The translations under genes were made by a program, and so were the position numbers. 64,000 nt of DNA from positions 2,071,595-2,135,594 of the forward strand of contig JAWPMO010000001.1 in the NCBI GenBank assembly GCA_033344875.1, in the 5' to 3' direction. Each line of letters opens with the position of its first letter. The stretch's first letter is position 1. Positions 33,047 to 41,725 of the stretch are shown here, piece by piece. A model generated the notes under the pieces. It was given only the letters and a program-made list of their open reading frames with translations, did no database searches and was not told the DNA's origin. This stretch comes from Ilumatobacteraceae bacterium (GTDB taxonomy: Bacteria; Actinomycetota; Acidimicrobiia; Acidimicrobiales; Ilumatobacteraceae).

Positions 33047-33101
33047 GCGGTCGGCCGGCCTCCCGGCCGACGACCGATCGAAGGTTGCGACACCTGCGGT
33101 C

Positions 33102-33107
33102 TAAGTT
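33102..33107 (+). promoter_or_regulatory. -10 hexamer TAAGTT of the exonuclease gene
   Basis: Seven-base spacer to the GTG at 33115. It rules out starts further upstream. Confidence 0.5.
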
Positions 33108-33114
33108 GCTGGTC

Positions 33115-33732
33115 GTGGAGGCAGCCGACACGTCCGAACACACGGCTCCGGCTCAGACCGGGGCGGCACGGGCCGATCTCCCCCGCTTCGCGGTCGTCGA
33201 TGTCGAGACGTCGGGTCTGTCCACGCGACGCCATCGACTGCTGCAGATCGCCGTAATCACGGTCGTGGGCGGCACCGTCGTCGACGAATGGTCGACCCTG
33301 ATCAAGCTCCGCTGGCCGCTCTCGCGAGTGGGTCCGCGCCGTGTGCACGGCATCACCCGGGCATCGCTGCGCGGCGCGCCGCGCCAGCGAGAGGCGCTCG
33401 GCGAACTCGCGCGACGCCTCGACGGAGCGGTCTTCACCGCCCACAACGTGCGCTTCGACTGGTCGTTCATCGAGCGGGCCGCCAAGCGTTCCAAGGTGCC
33501 GATCAGACCGACACACCGGCTGTGCACGCTGGGCCTGTCGCGATCGCTCGATCCCGACCGGGCGCTGTCACATCGACTCGGCGACGTGTGCGAGCGGTAC
33601 GGCATCAGCAACGACCGACCGCACGATGCGCTCCACGACGCTCGCGCGACCGCGGCGGCACTGGGGTTCCTGCTCGACGCTCACGGCGTCGCCGTGGCCG
33701 ACGACCTCGATCCGCTCTACGAGCGCCGGTAG
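33115..33732 (+). CDS. DnaQ-like 3'-5' exonuclease
   Basis: 205 residues from the GTG at 33115. DEDDh exonuclease: ExoI motif VVDVETSG (D29, E31), ExoII HNVRFDWSF and ExoIII HDALHDARA. It resembles the proofreading epsilon subunit in size but could be a general repair exonuclease. The final 16 bases overlap the end of the converging pafC gene. Its neighbours (PhoH2, PafBC) suggest a nucleic-acid or damage context. Confidence 0.85.
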   Translation: MEAADTSEHTAPAQTGAARADLPRFAVVDVETSGLSTRRHRLLQIAVITVVGGTVVDEWSTLIKLRWPLSRVGPRRVHGITRASLRGAPRQREALGELARRLDGAVFTAHNVRFDWSFIERAAKRSKVPIRPTHRLCTLGLSRSLDPDRALSHRLGDVCERYGISNDRPHDALHDARATAAALGFLLDAHGVAVADDLDPLYERR

Positions 33733-34673
33733 CGGTCGAGCACCCGTTCGGTCGCGGCCCGAGCGGTGGCCCGCCATTCGCTCGGCTCGATGACCTCGGC
33801 GTCCGGGCCGAGCCGAACGAGCAACCGGGTGAACCACGGCTCGCTCACCACGGCCAGGGTCGCGGTCACCCATCCGTCGGCGTCGGGCTCGCTCCGGTGA
33901 TCGACCGGGTAACGCTCGACCGCCCAGCGCGCCGACGGCGCCAACCGAACGGTCACCCGCGGGATCGAGCCGTCGGTGAACCAGTCGCCCGGTACCGGCA
34001 AGGGTTCCGACGACGGGGTCGGGGTGGCGCCGGTCGACTCGATCTCCTCGATCCGGTCGATGCGGAAGGTGCGAACCTCACCGGACCGATCGTCGTCCGC
34101 GGTCACGTACCACTCGCCGCGGTCGGTGAACACCTGGCGTGGGAGCACCAACCGTTCGGTCACGTCGTCGCGTGACGGCCTGCGGTACCGGATCCGTACC
34201 TGCTCGCCTCGTTCGGCGGCGGCGGCGAGGCTGCTCGCCGCCTCGGGCCGGTCGAGGTCGATCCGCACACCCGAGGTGTCGTCGTCGCCCAGGGCTGCGG
34301 CGAGCTTGGCGAGGCCACGTCCGAGCGGACCGTCGGCATCGGCTCCCGGGAGTTCCATCGCGGCACGGCCGGCCGCGAGCAGTTCCCACGCCTCGAGTGC
34401 GTTGAGACGGAGCGGTCGGGTGAACAGACGCGGCACGCCGACCCAGATCATGCCCTCGTCGATGAACACGTCGATCAGTTCGTCGACGAACGGCGGCAAC
34501 CCGCACATCGCCACGAGCTCGAGATCCTTGGCGATCTCGGCTTCGGTCAGGTCGAACCGTTCGGCCGTCTCCGCGACCGACACCTCGCCCCGCTCCATCA
34601 GCCAGGGCAGCATGACCAGCAGCCGCCGGAGTCGATCCTCGGCCCCGCGAGGCCCGCGGCGAACCGAGCTCAT
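33717..34673 (-). CDS. pafC: WYL-domain regulator PafC
   Basis: 318 residues from the ATG at 34673, overlapping the pafB stop by four bases. N-terminal winged helix (DRLRRLLVMLPWLMERGEVSV, then AKDLELVAMCGLPPF) and a WYL domain (VRIRYRRPSRDDVTERLVLPRQV, EWYVTADDDRSGEVRTFRIDRI), then a C-terminal WCX extension. PafC partners PafB in the RecA-independent DNA-damage response of actinobacteria. WYL domains sense single-stranded DNA or nucleotides. The longer frame to 34790 lies in pafB. Confidence 0.9.
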   Translation of the reverse strand: MSSVRRGPRGAEDRLRRLLVMLPWLMERGEVSVAETAERFDLTEAEIAKDLELVAMCGLPPFVDELIDVFIDEGMIWVGVPRLFTRPLRLNALEAWELLAAGRAAMELPGADADGPLGRGLAKLAAALGDDDTSGVRIDLDRPEAASSLAAAAERGEQVRIRYRRPSRDDVTERLVLPRQVFTDRGEWYVTADDDRSGEVRTFRIDRIEEIESTGATPTPSSEPLPVPGDWFTDGSIPRVTVRLAPSARWAVERYPVDHRSEPDADGWVTATLAVVSEPWFTRLLVRLGPDAEVIEPSEWRATARAATERVLDRYRRS

Positions 34674-35602
34674 GCGACCGCCGCCTCGAGGAAGGCGACC
34701 ACGTCGTTGCGCAGGGCGACCGGCTCGAGCACCTCGGCGTGTTCGAGGTGGCCGAGCAACCACGACCGGAACGCCGGCACGTTGGCGCACGGCACCGCCA
34801 CCTCGACGGCGCCGTCGTCCAATGTGCGCCGCACCCGTTCGCGGCCCAGGTCGCGGACGACCGCTGCGGCACGGGGGGCGTCGATCCGCACCAGCGCGTC
34901 GGGCGCGGTCGCGTCGGCCCCGATCATCTTCGGATCGTCGGGGAACGCGGTACGGGGGTCGAAGTCGGCGGGGCGCTCGAACGGCGCCCGTTCGTGGTCG
35001 ATCTCCACAGCGCCCTGGACACGATCGATGCGATAGGTGCGGCGTTCGCCGCGGGCATGGTCGAAGCCGATCAGGTACCAGTAGCCGTCGCGCAGGAGGA
35101 GCCCCCAGGGATCGACGGCACGTTCGAGGTCGTGATAGCGGAACCCGACCGTGCGTCGTGCCGACACCGCCTCGCGCAGCGTGGGGAGTTCGGCAACGTC
35201 GGGCAGGTTGGCCACGACGGTGGCGCCACGGTCGATGACCCCGCCACCGAGCTTCCAGAGTGCATCCTGCGCCGGCGACGACCCCGGCCGCGTCGCTGCG
35301 AGCGCGACCTGGAGCGCTCGCATCTCATCGGCGTCGAGATCGAGACCGTCGAGCTCGTACCGCTCACGATCGATCCAGTACCGCGTCTGCCCGGCCTCGG
35401 CGCCACCGATGATCTCCTGTTCGATCGGCACACCGATCTCGCGCAACGCCGCCTTGTCGCGTTCGAATGCCGCTCGGCGAGCGGTCTTCGACTCGGGATA
35501 CTGACCGGTGAGCTCGCCGGCGATCTGCACGAGGCTGAGCGGCTCGGGCGTCTCGAGCAGCAATGCCAGCAGGTTCGTGAGGCGTTCGACGCGGTCGGTC
35601 AT
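34670..35602 (-). CDS. pafB: WYL-domain regulator PafB
   Basis: 310 residues. The N-terminal HTH with ERLTNLLALLLETPEPLSL, the ARRAAFERDKAALREIGVPIE signature of PafB and a WYL domain (RTVGFRYHDLERAVDPWGLLLRDG, YWYLIGFDHARGERRTYRIDRV). With PafC it forms a transcriptional activator of DNA-repair genes. It starts three bases after the stop of the hydroxyacyl-CoA dehydrogenase gene, an unusual partner for pafBC. Confidence 0.9.
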   Translation of the reverse strand: MTDRVERLTNLLALLLETPEPLSLVQIAGELTGQYPESKTARRAAFERDKAALREIGVPIEQEIIGGAEAGQTRYWIDRERYELDGLDLDADEMRALQVALAATRPGSSPAQDALWKLGGGVIDRGATVVANLPDVAELPTLREAVSARRTVGFRYHDLERAVDPWGLLLRDGYWYLIGFDHARGERRTYRIDRVQGAVEIDHERAPFERPADFDPRTAFPDDPKMIGADATAPDALVRIDAPRAAAVVRDLGRERVRRTLDDGAVEVAVPCANVPAFRSWLLGHLEHAEVLEPVALRNDVVAFLEAAVA

Positions 35603-35605
35603 GCG

Positions 35606-36481
35606 TCAGCGGTGGTAGTCGTAGAAACCCCGACCGGCCTTGCGGCCGAGGAGCCCCGCATCGACCATGCGCGAGAGCAGCGGCGGCGGGGCGTAGAGCG
35701 GCTCCTTGAACTCGGTGTAGAGACTCTCGGCGACGGCGAGGGTGGTGTCGAGCCCGATCAGGTCGGTGAGGTGCAGCGGTCCCATCGGGTGGCTGCACCC
35801 CTCGACCATGCCGGTGTCGATGTCCTCCGCCGACGCGAAGCCCGACTCCATCATCCGGATCGCCGACAGCAGATACGGGATCAGCAGCGCGTTCACCACG
35901 AACCCGGCGCGGTCCTGGCTCTTGATGACCCGCTTGTGCAGCACGTCGGTGGCCAGGGACTCGCTCCGCTGCGTCGTCTCGTCGCTCGTCATCAGGCTCG
36001 TGACGAGTTCGACCAGCTTGAGCACCGGGACCGGGTTGAAGAAGTGGATGCCGATGACCTGCTCGGGGCGCCCGGTGGCGGTGCCGAGTTTCATGATCGG
36101 GATCGAGCTGGTGTTGCTCGCCAGGATCGCGTCGTCGGCGGTCAGCGCCTGGTCGAGCTGCTTGAAGATGTCGACCTTCATCGCCTCGTCCTCGACGACC
36201 GCCTCGACGACGAGTTGCCGGTCGGCGAGATCGGCGACGTCGGTGGTGAAGCTCAGGCGAGCGAGCGCGTCGTCGCGTTCCTGCTCGGTCATCTTCCCCG
36301 AGCTCAGGCCGCGGTCGAGCGACTTCACCAGCCGGGCTCGGCCCGCCTCGGCCGCTGCCTCGTCGATCTCCCTGACCATCACGTCGAGGCCGGCCCGGGC
36401 CGAGACCTCGGCGATACCGGAGCCCATCAGGCCGCAGCCCACCACGCCGATTCGTTCGATTGCCGGTGCAGAGTCAGTCAT
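35606..36481 (-). CDS. 3-hydroxybutyryl-CoA dehydrogenase
   Basis: 291 residues from the ATG at 36481 with a GGAG ribosome binding site. NAD-binding GCGLMGSG at 15-22, SNTSSIPI, the catalytic HFFNPVPVLKLVE box and the C-terminal GRKAGRGFYDY. It oxidises 3-hydroxyacyl-CoA in fatty-acid or polyhydroxybutyrate metabolism. It is probably co-transcribed with pafB-pafC because only three bases separate them. Confidence 0.92.
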   Translation of the reverse strand: MTDSAPAIERIGVVGCGLMGSGIAEVSARAGLDVMVREIDEAAAEAGRARLVKSLDRGLSSGKMTEQERDDALARLSFTTDVADLADRQLVVEAVVEDEAMKVDIFKQLDQALTADDAILASNTSSIPIMKLGTATGRPEQVIGIHFFNPVPVLKLVELVTSLMTSDETTQRSESLATDVLHKRVIKSQDRAGFVVNALLIPYLLSAIRMMESGFASAEDIDTGMVEGCSHPMGPLHLTDLIGLDTTLAVAESLYTEFKEPLYAPPPLLSRMVDAGLLGRKAGRGFYDYHR

Positions 36482-36557
36482 AGGTCTCCGATTCTGCCGC
36501 AACCGACGTCCGACGCCATCACTTCCGCGCGGATTGCCCGGCGGACCGGGGCACCGC

Positions 36558-38102
36558 TCAGTCGCTGCGACGCTCGCGGTACCAGGCGATGGCGGCGTTG
36601 GTGCTCGAGTCGTGAACCGACGGATCCGGTTCGTCGGTCAGCTCGGGGGTGATCTGGTTCGCGAGTTCCTTGCCGAGCTCGACACCCCACTGATCGAAGC
36701 TGTTGATCCCCCAGATCGTTCCCTGCACGAACACGATGTGCTCGTAGAGCGCGATCAACTGGCCGAGCACCGACGGGGTGAGCCGATCGGCGAGGATCAT
36801 CGTGCTCGGACGGTCGCCCGGGAAGTGACGATGTGGCTCCTCGGTGTTGATGCGACCGAACGCGAGCGCCTCGGCCTGCGCGAACAGGTTGGCCATCAGC
36901 AGGTCGTGGTGGTGCTGGTACGGGTGGTTCGGCTGTGCGAACCCGATGAAGTCGGCCGGCACCACCCGGGTGCCCTGGTGGAGCAACTGGTAGAAGGCGT
37001 GTTGGCCGTTGGTCCCCGGCTCGCCCCAGACGATCGGGCCCGTGTCGCCCTGGACCGGCTGTCCGTCGACATCGACGCGCTTGCCGTTGGATTCCATGTC
37101 GAGCTGCTGGAGGTACGCCGGGAACCGGGCGAGTTCCTGCGCGTACGGCAGCACCGCCTTCGTGTCGCGTCCGAGGACGTCGGCGTTCAGCACGCCGATC
37201 ATGCCCATCAACACCGGCGCGTTCTCGGCGAGCGACGCCGTGCGGAAGTGCTCGTCGATCGTGTGGAAGCCGGCGAGGAACTCACGGAACGCGTCGGGCC
37301 CGATCATGATCATCACCGACAGCCCGATCGCCGAATCGACCGAGTAGCGGCCGCCGACCCAGTCCCAGAACCCGAACATGTTGTCGGTGTCGATCCCGAA
37401 GGCTGCGACCCGTTCGGCATTGGTGGACACGGCCACGAAGTGCTCGGCCACCGCCTCCTCGCCGAGCTCGTCGACCAGCCACGTCCGGGCGGTGCCGGCG
37501 TTGGTCAGTGTCTCGATCGTGCCGAACGTCTTCGACGCGACGATGAACAGCGTCGACTCCGGCCGCACCCGGTCGAGCACCGCGTGCACGTCGGCACCGT
37601 CGACGTTCGAGACGAAGTGGGCGCGCAGCCGGGGGTGGGAGAACGACGCCAGGGCTTCGGCCACCATCGCCGGGCCGAGATCGCTGCCACCGATACCGAT
37701 GTTGACGATGTCGGTGATGTGTTCGTCGTCGCGAATCCGCTCGGCGAACTCGGACATCGAGTCGAGCACCTCGTGGACACCCGGCACGACGTTCTCGCCA
37801 TCGGCCGTGATCACCGCGTCGGCAGGGGCCCGGAGCGCGGTGTGCAGCACGGCCCGGTCCTCGGTGACGTTGATGTGTTCGCCGGCGAACATCGCGTCGC
37901 GGCGGGCGGGAACGCCTGCTTCGGCAGCCCATCCGACGAGCGCGGTCACCAGCTCGTCGTCGATCGGCTGCTTCGAGTAGTCGATGCGCAACGAACCCGC
38001 CTCGACCACGTAGCGCGCGCTCCGGTCGGGGTCGCTCCCGAACAGCTCGGCCAACGTTCGATCGACGACGGCATCGGACACGGACGTGGGGATCGTGCTC
38101 AC
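36558..38102 (-). CDS. pgi: Glucose-6-phosphate isomerase
   Basis: 514 residues from the GTG at 38102, which overlaps the pgl stop by four bases. Pgi signatures are [23 protein letters not shown] and a [14 protein letters not shown] box near the C-terminus. It interconverts glucose-6-phosphate and fructose-6-phosphate. The coupling to 6-phosphogluconolactonase places it at the branch to the oxidative pentose phosphate pathway. Confidence 0.95.
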   Translation of the reverse strand: MSTIPTSVSDAVVDRTLAELFGSDPDRSARYVVEAGSLRIDYSKQPIDDELVTALVGWAAEAGVPARRDAMFAGEHINVTEDRAVLHTALRAPADAVITADGENVVPGVHEVLDSMSEFAERIRDDEHITDIVNIGIGGSDLGPAMVAEALASFSHPRLRAHFVSNVDGADVHAVLDRVRPESTLFIVASKTFGTIETLTNAGTARTWLVDELGEEAVAEHFVAVSTNAERVAAFGIDTDNMFGFWDWVGGRYSVDSAIGLSVMIMIGPDAFREFLAGFHTIDEHFRTASLAENAPVLMGMIGVLNADVLGRDTKAVLPYAQELARFPAYLQQLDMESNGKRVDVDGQPVQGDTGPIVWGEPGTNGQHAFYQLLHQGTRVVPADFIGFAQPNHPYQHHHDLLMANLFAQAEALAFGRINTEEPHRHFPGDRPSTMILADRLTPSVLGQLIALYEHIVFVQGTIWGINSFDQWGVELGKELANQITPELTDEPDPSVHDSSTNAAIAWYRERRSD

Positions 38103-38755
38103 GACACCGACGCTACCGACCCCCGCGGCGCGGCCGCGTCGTCGAGGAACGCCCACGTCGAGGACGACCGCACGGCCGTGATCGGCAGATCCGGGTCACG
38201 GAGCAACCAGCGCTCGACCATCTCCTGCTTGGAGCCGCCGACCGTCAGCACCGCTCGCGATCGGGCGCCGTTCACGACCCGACGGGTGAGGGTCATCCGG
38301 CGGACCCCGTGGAACTCGGGCACCAGCTCGACGGAACGTTCCGAGTCGATCGGAACGGCGTCGCCCGGTGGCCACGACGCGGTGTGACCGTCCTCACCGA
38401 GGCCGAGGTGCACCACATCGAGACGTTCGGGAAGACTCATGGCGTACTGGCGTGCACCTCGTCGCAGGTCCGACACCGTGACGGGCATCAACCTGACTCG
38501 GCACGGCAGGACGGCGAGCTGAACGGCGTTGCGCCGGTCGTCGCCGTCGGGTGCGACCCGTTCGTCGACCTGCCACACCGTGGTCGTCTCCCACGGCACG
38601 TCCTGGTCGAGCAACGCGGCGATCATCGGCGGCGCGGTGCTGCCACCGCTCATGGCGAGGAACGCCTCGCCTCGCCGCCGGTGTGCATCGCGCAACCGGC
38701 GTGCGATCCAGACCGCCGCTCGCTCTGATGGATCGGGACCCACTCGGATGTCCAT
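38099..38755 (-). CDS. pgl: 6-phosphogluconolactonase
   Basis: 218 residues. [10 protein letters not shown] near 35-44, the DER motif in WQVDERVAP and [13 protein letters not shown] are the family's phosphate-binding and catalytic segments. It hydrolyses 6-phosphogluconolactone. It is the first gene of a two-gene unit with pgi. AACACT six bases before the ATG at 38755 is a weaker version of the leaderless hexamer. Confidence 0.9.
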   Translation of the reverse strand: MDIRVGPDPSERAAVWIARRLRDAHRRRGEAFLAMSGGSTAPPMIAALLDQDVPWETTTVWQVDERVAPDGDDRRNAVQLAVLPCRVRLMPVTVSDLRRGARQYAMSLPERLDVVHLGLGEDGHTASWPPGDAVPIDSERSVELVPEFHGVRRMTLTRRVVNGARSRAVLTVGGSKQEMVERWLLRDPDLPITAVRSSSTWAFLDDAAAPRGSVASVS

Positions 38756-38800
38756 GGGCCGAGTGTTGCATCTTCCACGACGATCGTGGGGCGCGAGCCC

Positions 38801-38806
38801 TAGCGT
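38801..38806 (+). promoter_or_regulatory. -10 hexamer TAGCGT of the rarD-like gene
   Basis: Six-base spacer to the GTG at 38813. Confidence 0.5.
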
Positions 38807-38812
38807 TGCGGC

Positions 38813-39721
38813 GTGGATCGTCGAGAACTCCGAGGGCTCCAGGCAGCGATCGTCGCCTACACCCTGTGGGGTCTGCTCACCGTCTACTGGAAGCAGCTCT
38901 CCGGCCTCGATGCCGTCGAGTTGATCGGGTGGCGGGTGGCGACGGCAGCCGCGGTCATGGCCGTCGTCGTCACCGGGCTGCGACGCTGGTCGAAGGTGAT
39001 CGGAGCCCTCCGCGACGCTCACCTGCTCCGTCGCATCGCGCTCGCCTCGATCCTGCTGACGGCCAACTGGACCACCTACGTGTGGGCGGTCGTGAACGAC
39101 CGGGTGATCGAAACCGCGCTCGGGTACTTCCTGGCGCCGCTCGGGACGATGGCGCTCGGCGTGACGCTGTTGGGCGAGACCCTGACCCCGCTCAAGCGCG
39201 TGTCGATCGGCTTCGCCGGGGTCGCCGTGGCCGTGCTGACCGTCTCGTACGGACGCATGCCCTGGGTGGCGCTCCTCCTCGCCGGATCGTGGTCGTGGTA
39301 CGGGCTCACCAAACGACGTGTACCGCTCGACCCGATCGAGAGCCTGGCGAGCGAACTGTTCGTGCTCGCGCTCCCGGCGCTCGGGCTCGTCGCGGTCGGC
39401 TGGTTCCGGACCGACGGCATCCCGTCACAGGCGACTGGCGCCGACTGGGTGTTCCTGTTCGGCACCGGCGCCATCACGGCGATCCCGCTGCTCATGTTCG
39501 CGTTCGCGGCCCAGCGGGTCCCGTTCACCGTGCTCGGTCCGGCGAACTATCTCGTGCCGCTGATCAACTTCCTGCTCGGCTGGCTCGCGTTCGGCGAAGA
39601 TCTCCCCCGGTCGCGCGTCGTCGGCTTCGCCCTCGTGTGGGTCGCGCTCGTTCTCGTGACCGCCGACATGGTTCGGAACCGTTCGTCGACCGAGCATCGC
39701 GTCCCCGTTCCCATCCGTTGA
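38813..39721 (+). CDS. rarD: RarD-like EamA-family transporter
   Basis: 302 residues with about ten membrane segments in two EamA repeats. The N-terminal RELRGLQAAIVAYTLWGLLTVYWKQL and TANWTTYVWAVVNDRVIETALGYFLAPL match the RarD (chloramphenicol-sensitive protein) subgroup. Transport substrate unknown. It is divergent from pgl with 57 bases between the starts. Confidence 0.88.
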   Translation: MDRRELRGLQAAIVAYTLWGLLTVYWKQLSGLDAVELIGWRVATAAAVMAVVVTGLRRWSKVIGALRDAHLLRRIALASILLTANWTTYVWAVVNDRVIETALGYFLAPLGTMALGVTLLGETLTPLKRVSIGFAGVAVAVLTVSYGRMPWVALLLAGSWSWYGLTKRRVPLDPIESLASELFVLALPALGLVAVGWFRTDGIPSQATGADWVFLFGTGAITAIPLLMFAFAAQRVPFTVLGPANYLVPLINFLLGWLAFGEDLPRSRVVGFALVWVALVLVTADMVRNRSSTEHRVPVPIR

Positions 39722-39766
39722 GAAATCCCCGATCCGGCGGGCGGCCCTGTGCCAGAGTGGCCCCGT

Positions 39767-39783
39767 CGGCAGCAGATCTGCCG
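39767..39783 (+). promoter_or_regulatory. Small hairpin before the lipoprotein gene
   Basis: CGGCAG and CTGCCG pair around a five-base loop, 23 bases before the ATG at 39807. It may end the rarD transcript or lie in the lipoprotein leader. Confidence 0.3.
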
Positions 39784-39806
39784 TGATCGGAAGGAACCCC
39801 ATACAC

Positions 39807-40229
39807 ATGCGAAAGAAACTGTTCAGCACCCTCGCCGCGACGGCGGTCGTGGTCTCCGCCTGCGGTGGCGGCGGAGGCAAGCAAGGCGAGGTCGCCGACA
39901 TGTTCATCGACCTGGCGTCGGACGAAGGACTCGAGCTCGATCGGGGCTGCGTCGAAGACGCCGCCGATCGGCTCTCCGACGATGATGCCGCGGCGATCGT
40001 CGAGGCCGGCACCGAGGGCACCCCGGATGTGAGCCCCGAGGCGGACGAGATCGGCGAATCGATCTTCAACTGCGTCGACGCCAGCTCGTTCGTCGACAGC
40101 ATCGTCGCCGGATACGAAGGCGACGATTCGATCGATGTCGATTGCCTGCGCGACGAGCTCGAGGGCCTCAGCACGCCCGACGAGATCCAGGACAAGGCGT
40201 TCGACATCGCGCTCGCTTGCAGCGGCTGA
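39807..40229 (+). CDS. Small cysteine-containing lipoprotein, function unknown
   Basis: 140 residues. Lipoprotein signal MRKKLFSTLAATAVVVSAC with the lipidated C19, then an acidic domain with four further cysteines (GCVED, FNCVD, DCLRD, LACSG) that could form two disulfides outside the membrane. The pattern resembles small actinobacterial DUF-type lipoproteins. No function is assigned. It has a GGAAGGAA ribosome binding site, unlike most neighbours. Confidence 0.75.
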   Translation: MRKKLFSTLAATAVVVSACGGGGGKQGEVADMFIDLASDEGLELDRGCVEDAADRLSDDDAAAIVEAGTEGTPDVSPEADEIGESIFNCVDASSFVDSIVAGYEGDDSIDVDCLRDELEGLSTPDEIQDKAFDIALACSG

Positions 40230-40243
40230 CCGCCTGACACCAC

Positions 40244-40870
40244 TCAGCGGGGCGCGACCAGCGTGCCGTCGAAGAAGCGCTCGAGCGCATCGACGGCGGC
40301 CGTGTAGCGACTCGGATCACCGGCCACGTTCGTCATGCGGGCCAAGCCGGTGAGCACGGCACCCAAGAGGTCGGCGAGTCCGGTCTGATCGACATCGGGC
40401 TGGAGTTCGCCGGCCTCGGCCGCGTCTGCGACCAAACCGGTGAAGAATCGTTGATGCCGTGCGCGTTGCGGTGTCAGCAGTTCGAGCAGGTCGGGATGTC
40501 GTTGCGTCTCCTGGGCGACGGCGACGATGAATCCGGCGATCGAGGCGTCCTCCAACTGGAGTTCGTTCGCCCGCCGGAGCACGGCACTGAACCGGGCCAG
40601 CAGGTTCGATTCGCGGGCCGCCGCCTGCTCGAACTCGGTGTAGACCAGGTCGATCACGTCGCAGTACACCGCCGCATACATCGCCGCCTTGGAGTCGACG
40701 TAGTGGTAGATCGCGGTGGTCGTGATGCCGACGTCGGCCGCGATCAGCTTGTTGGTGGTGGCCCGATAGCCGTCGCGAGCGAACCGCTCACGGGCCGCTC
40801 GCAGGATCGAGCGACGTGTCTCGTCGGAGTTGCCCGCAGGTGGTCGACCGACTCGGCCGCTGCTCCCCAT
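40244..40870 (-). CDS. TetR-family transcriptional regulator
   Basis: 208 residues from the ATG at 40870. HTH at about 16-62 (RRSILRAARERFARDGYRATTNKL, GITTTAIYHYVDSKAAM) and a helical ligand-binding domain. TACCGT six bases upstream supports this start over the longer frame. The targets are not evident. The divergent DUF305 gene is one candidate. Confidence 0.88.
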   Translation of the reverse strand: MGSSGRVGRPPAGNSDETRRSILRAARERFARDGYRATTNKLIAADVGITTTAIYHYVDSKAAMYAAVYCDVIDLVYTEFEQAAARESNLLARFSAVLRRANELQLEDASIAGFIVAVAQETQRHPDLLELLTPQRARHQRFFTGLVADAAEAGELQPDVDQTGLADLLGAVLTGLARMTNVAGDPSRYTAAVDALERFFDGTLVAPR

Positions 40871-40876
40871 GGGGGC

Positions 40877-40882
40877 ACGGTA
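40877..40882 (-). promoter_or_regulatory. -10 hexamer TACCGT of the TetR gene
   Basis: Six-base spacer to the ATG at 40870. Confidence 0.5.
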
Positions 40883-40952
40883 GCGGTCCACCCCACTGCG
40901 ACGCCGCACCGAACGACGTCCGGCAGGCACGCAACGCTGGCAGACTGTTCAC

Positions 40953-41663
40953 ATGAACGCGGACGCAGATCTGTCGCTCGATCAGCTGGTCGAACTCGAA
41001 CGGATGCAGACCGAAGCCGCCGACGCCGACGCGGCGGCCGTCGCCGCAGCGGCCGACGACGACGGTTCGGTGGTGCTGCCGTGGTGGCAGCACCCGGTCA
41101 ACATCGTCACGCTCGTCGTGACGGCCGCCATCCTCGCGGGGATGATCGGCTGGATGGTCGGCGACAACGGATCGCGCATCGAGCACAACGACGTCGACAC
41201 CGGCTTCCTCCAGGACATGCGGGTGCATCACGAGCAGGCCGTGCTGATGGGCATCATCTATCGCAACCTGCCCGACACCGATCCCGGACTGCGCACGGTC
41301 GCACGTTCGATCGTGACCGGTCAGAGCCTCGAGGTCGGCCGGATGATCCAACTCCTGCGCATGTTCGGCGAGAGCGAGGTCAACGAGACCGACACCGCGA
41401 TGGTGTGGATGGGCATGGCGAGCGGCGTCGAGAGCATGCCCGGCATGGCGACCGACGACGAACTCGATCGACTCGGCCGACTCGACGGTGAAGCGGCCGA
41501 CGAACTGTTCGTCGACCTGATGACCCAGCACCATCTCGGCGGCATCGACATGGCGGAGTACGCCGTCGCCAACGGCGCCAACGACGAGGTCGCGCAGATG
41601 GCCGCATCGATGGCCTCGGCCCAACGGGGCGAGATCGCGGAGATGCTCGGCCTGCTCGAGTGA
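40953..41663 (+). CDS. Membrane-anchored DUF305 protein
   Basis: 236 residues. A cytoplasmic Asp/Ala-rich leader, one membrane segment (NIVTLVVTAAILAGMIGWMV, about 50-69) and an external DUF305 ferritin-like domain with two His-rich helix motifs: FLQDMRVHHEQAVLM and DLMTQHHLGGIDMA. DUF305 proteins are often linked to copper or other metal handling, without proven activity. CAGACT six bases before the ATG is a weak leaderless hexamer. Confidence 0.88.
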   Translation: MNADADLSLDQLVELERMQTEAADADAAAVAAAADDDGSVVLPWWQHPVNIVTLVVTAAILAGMIGWMVGDNGSRIEHNDVDTGFLQDMRVHHEQAVLMGIIYRNLPDTDPGLRTVARSIVTGQSLEVGRMIQLLRMFGESEVNETDTAMVWMGMASGVESMPGMATDDELDRLGRLDGEAADELFVDLMTQHHLGGIDMAEYAVANGANDEVAQMAASMASAQRGEIAEMLGLLE

Positions 41664-41712
41664 CCGACTGAGCCGCACCTGAAGGCGACCGACCGAGGCG
41701 CGGGGCACTCCG

Positions 41713-41718
41713 TACACT
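41713..41718 (+). promoter_or_regulatory. -10 hexamer TACACT of the metallopeptidase gene
   Basis: Seven-base spacer to the ATG at 41726. Confidence 0.5.
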
Positions 41719-41725
41719 CGAACTC

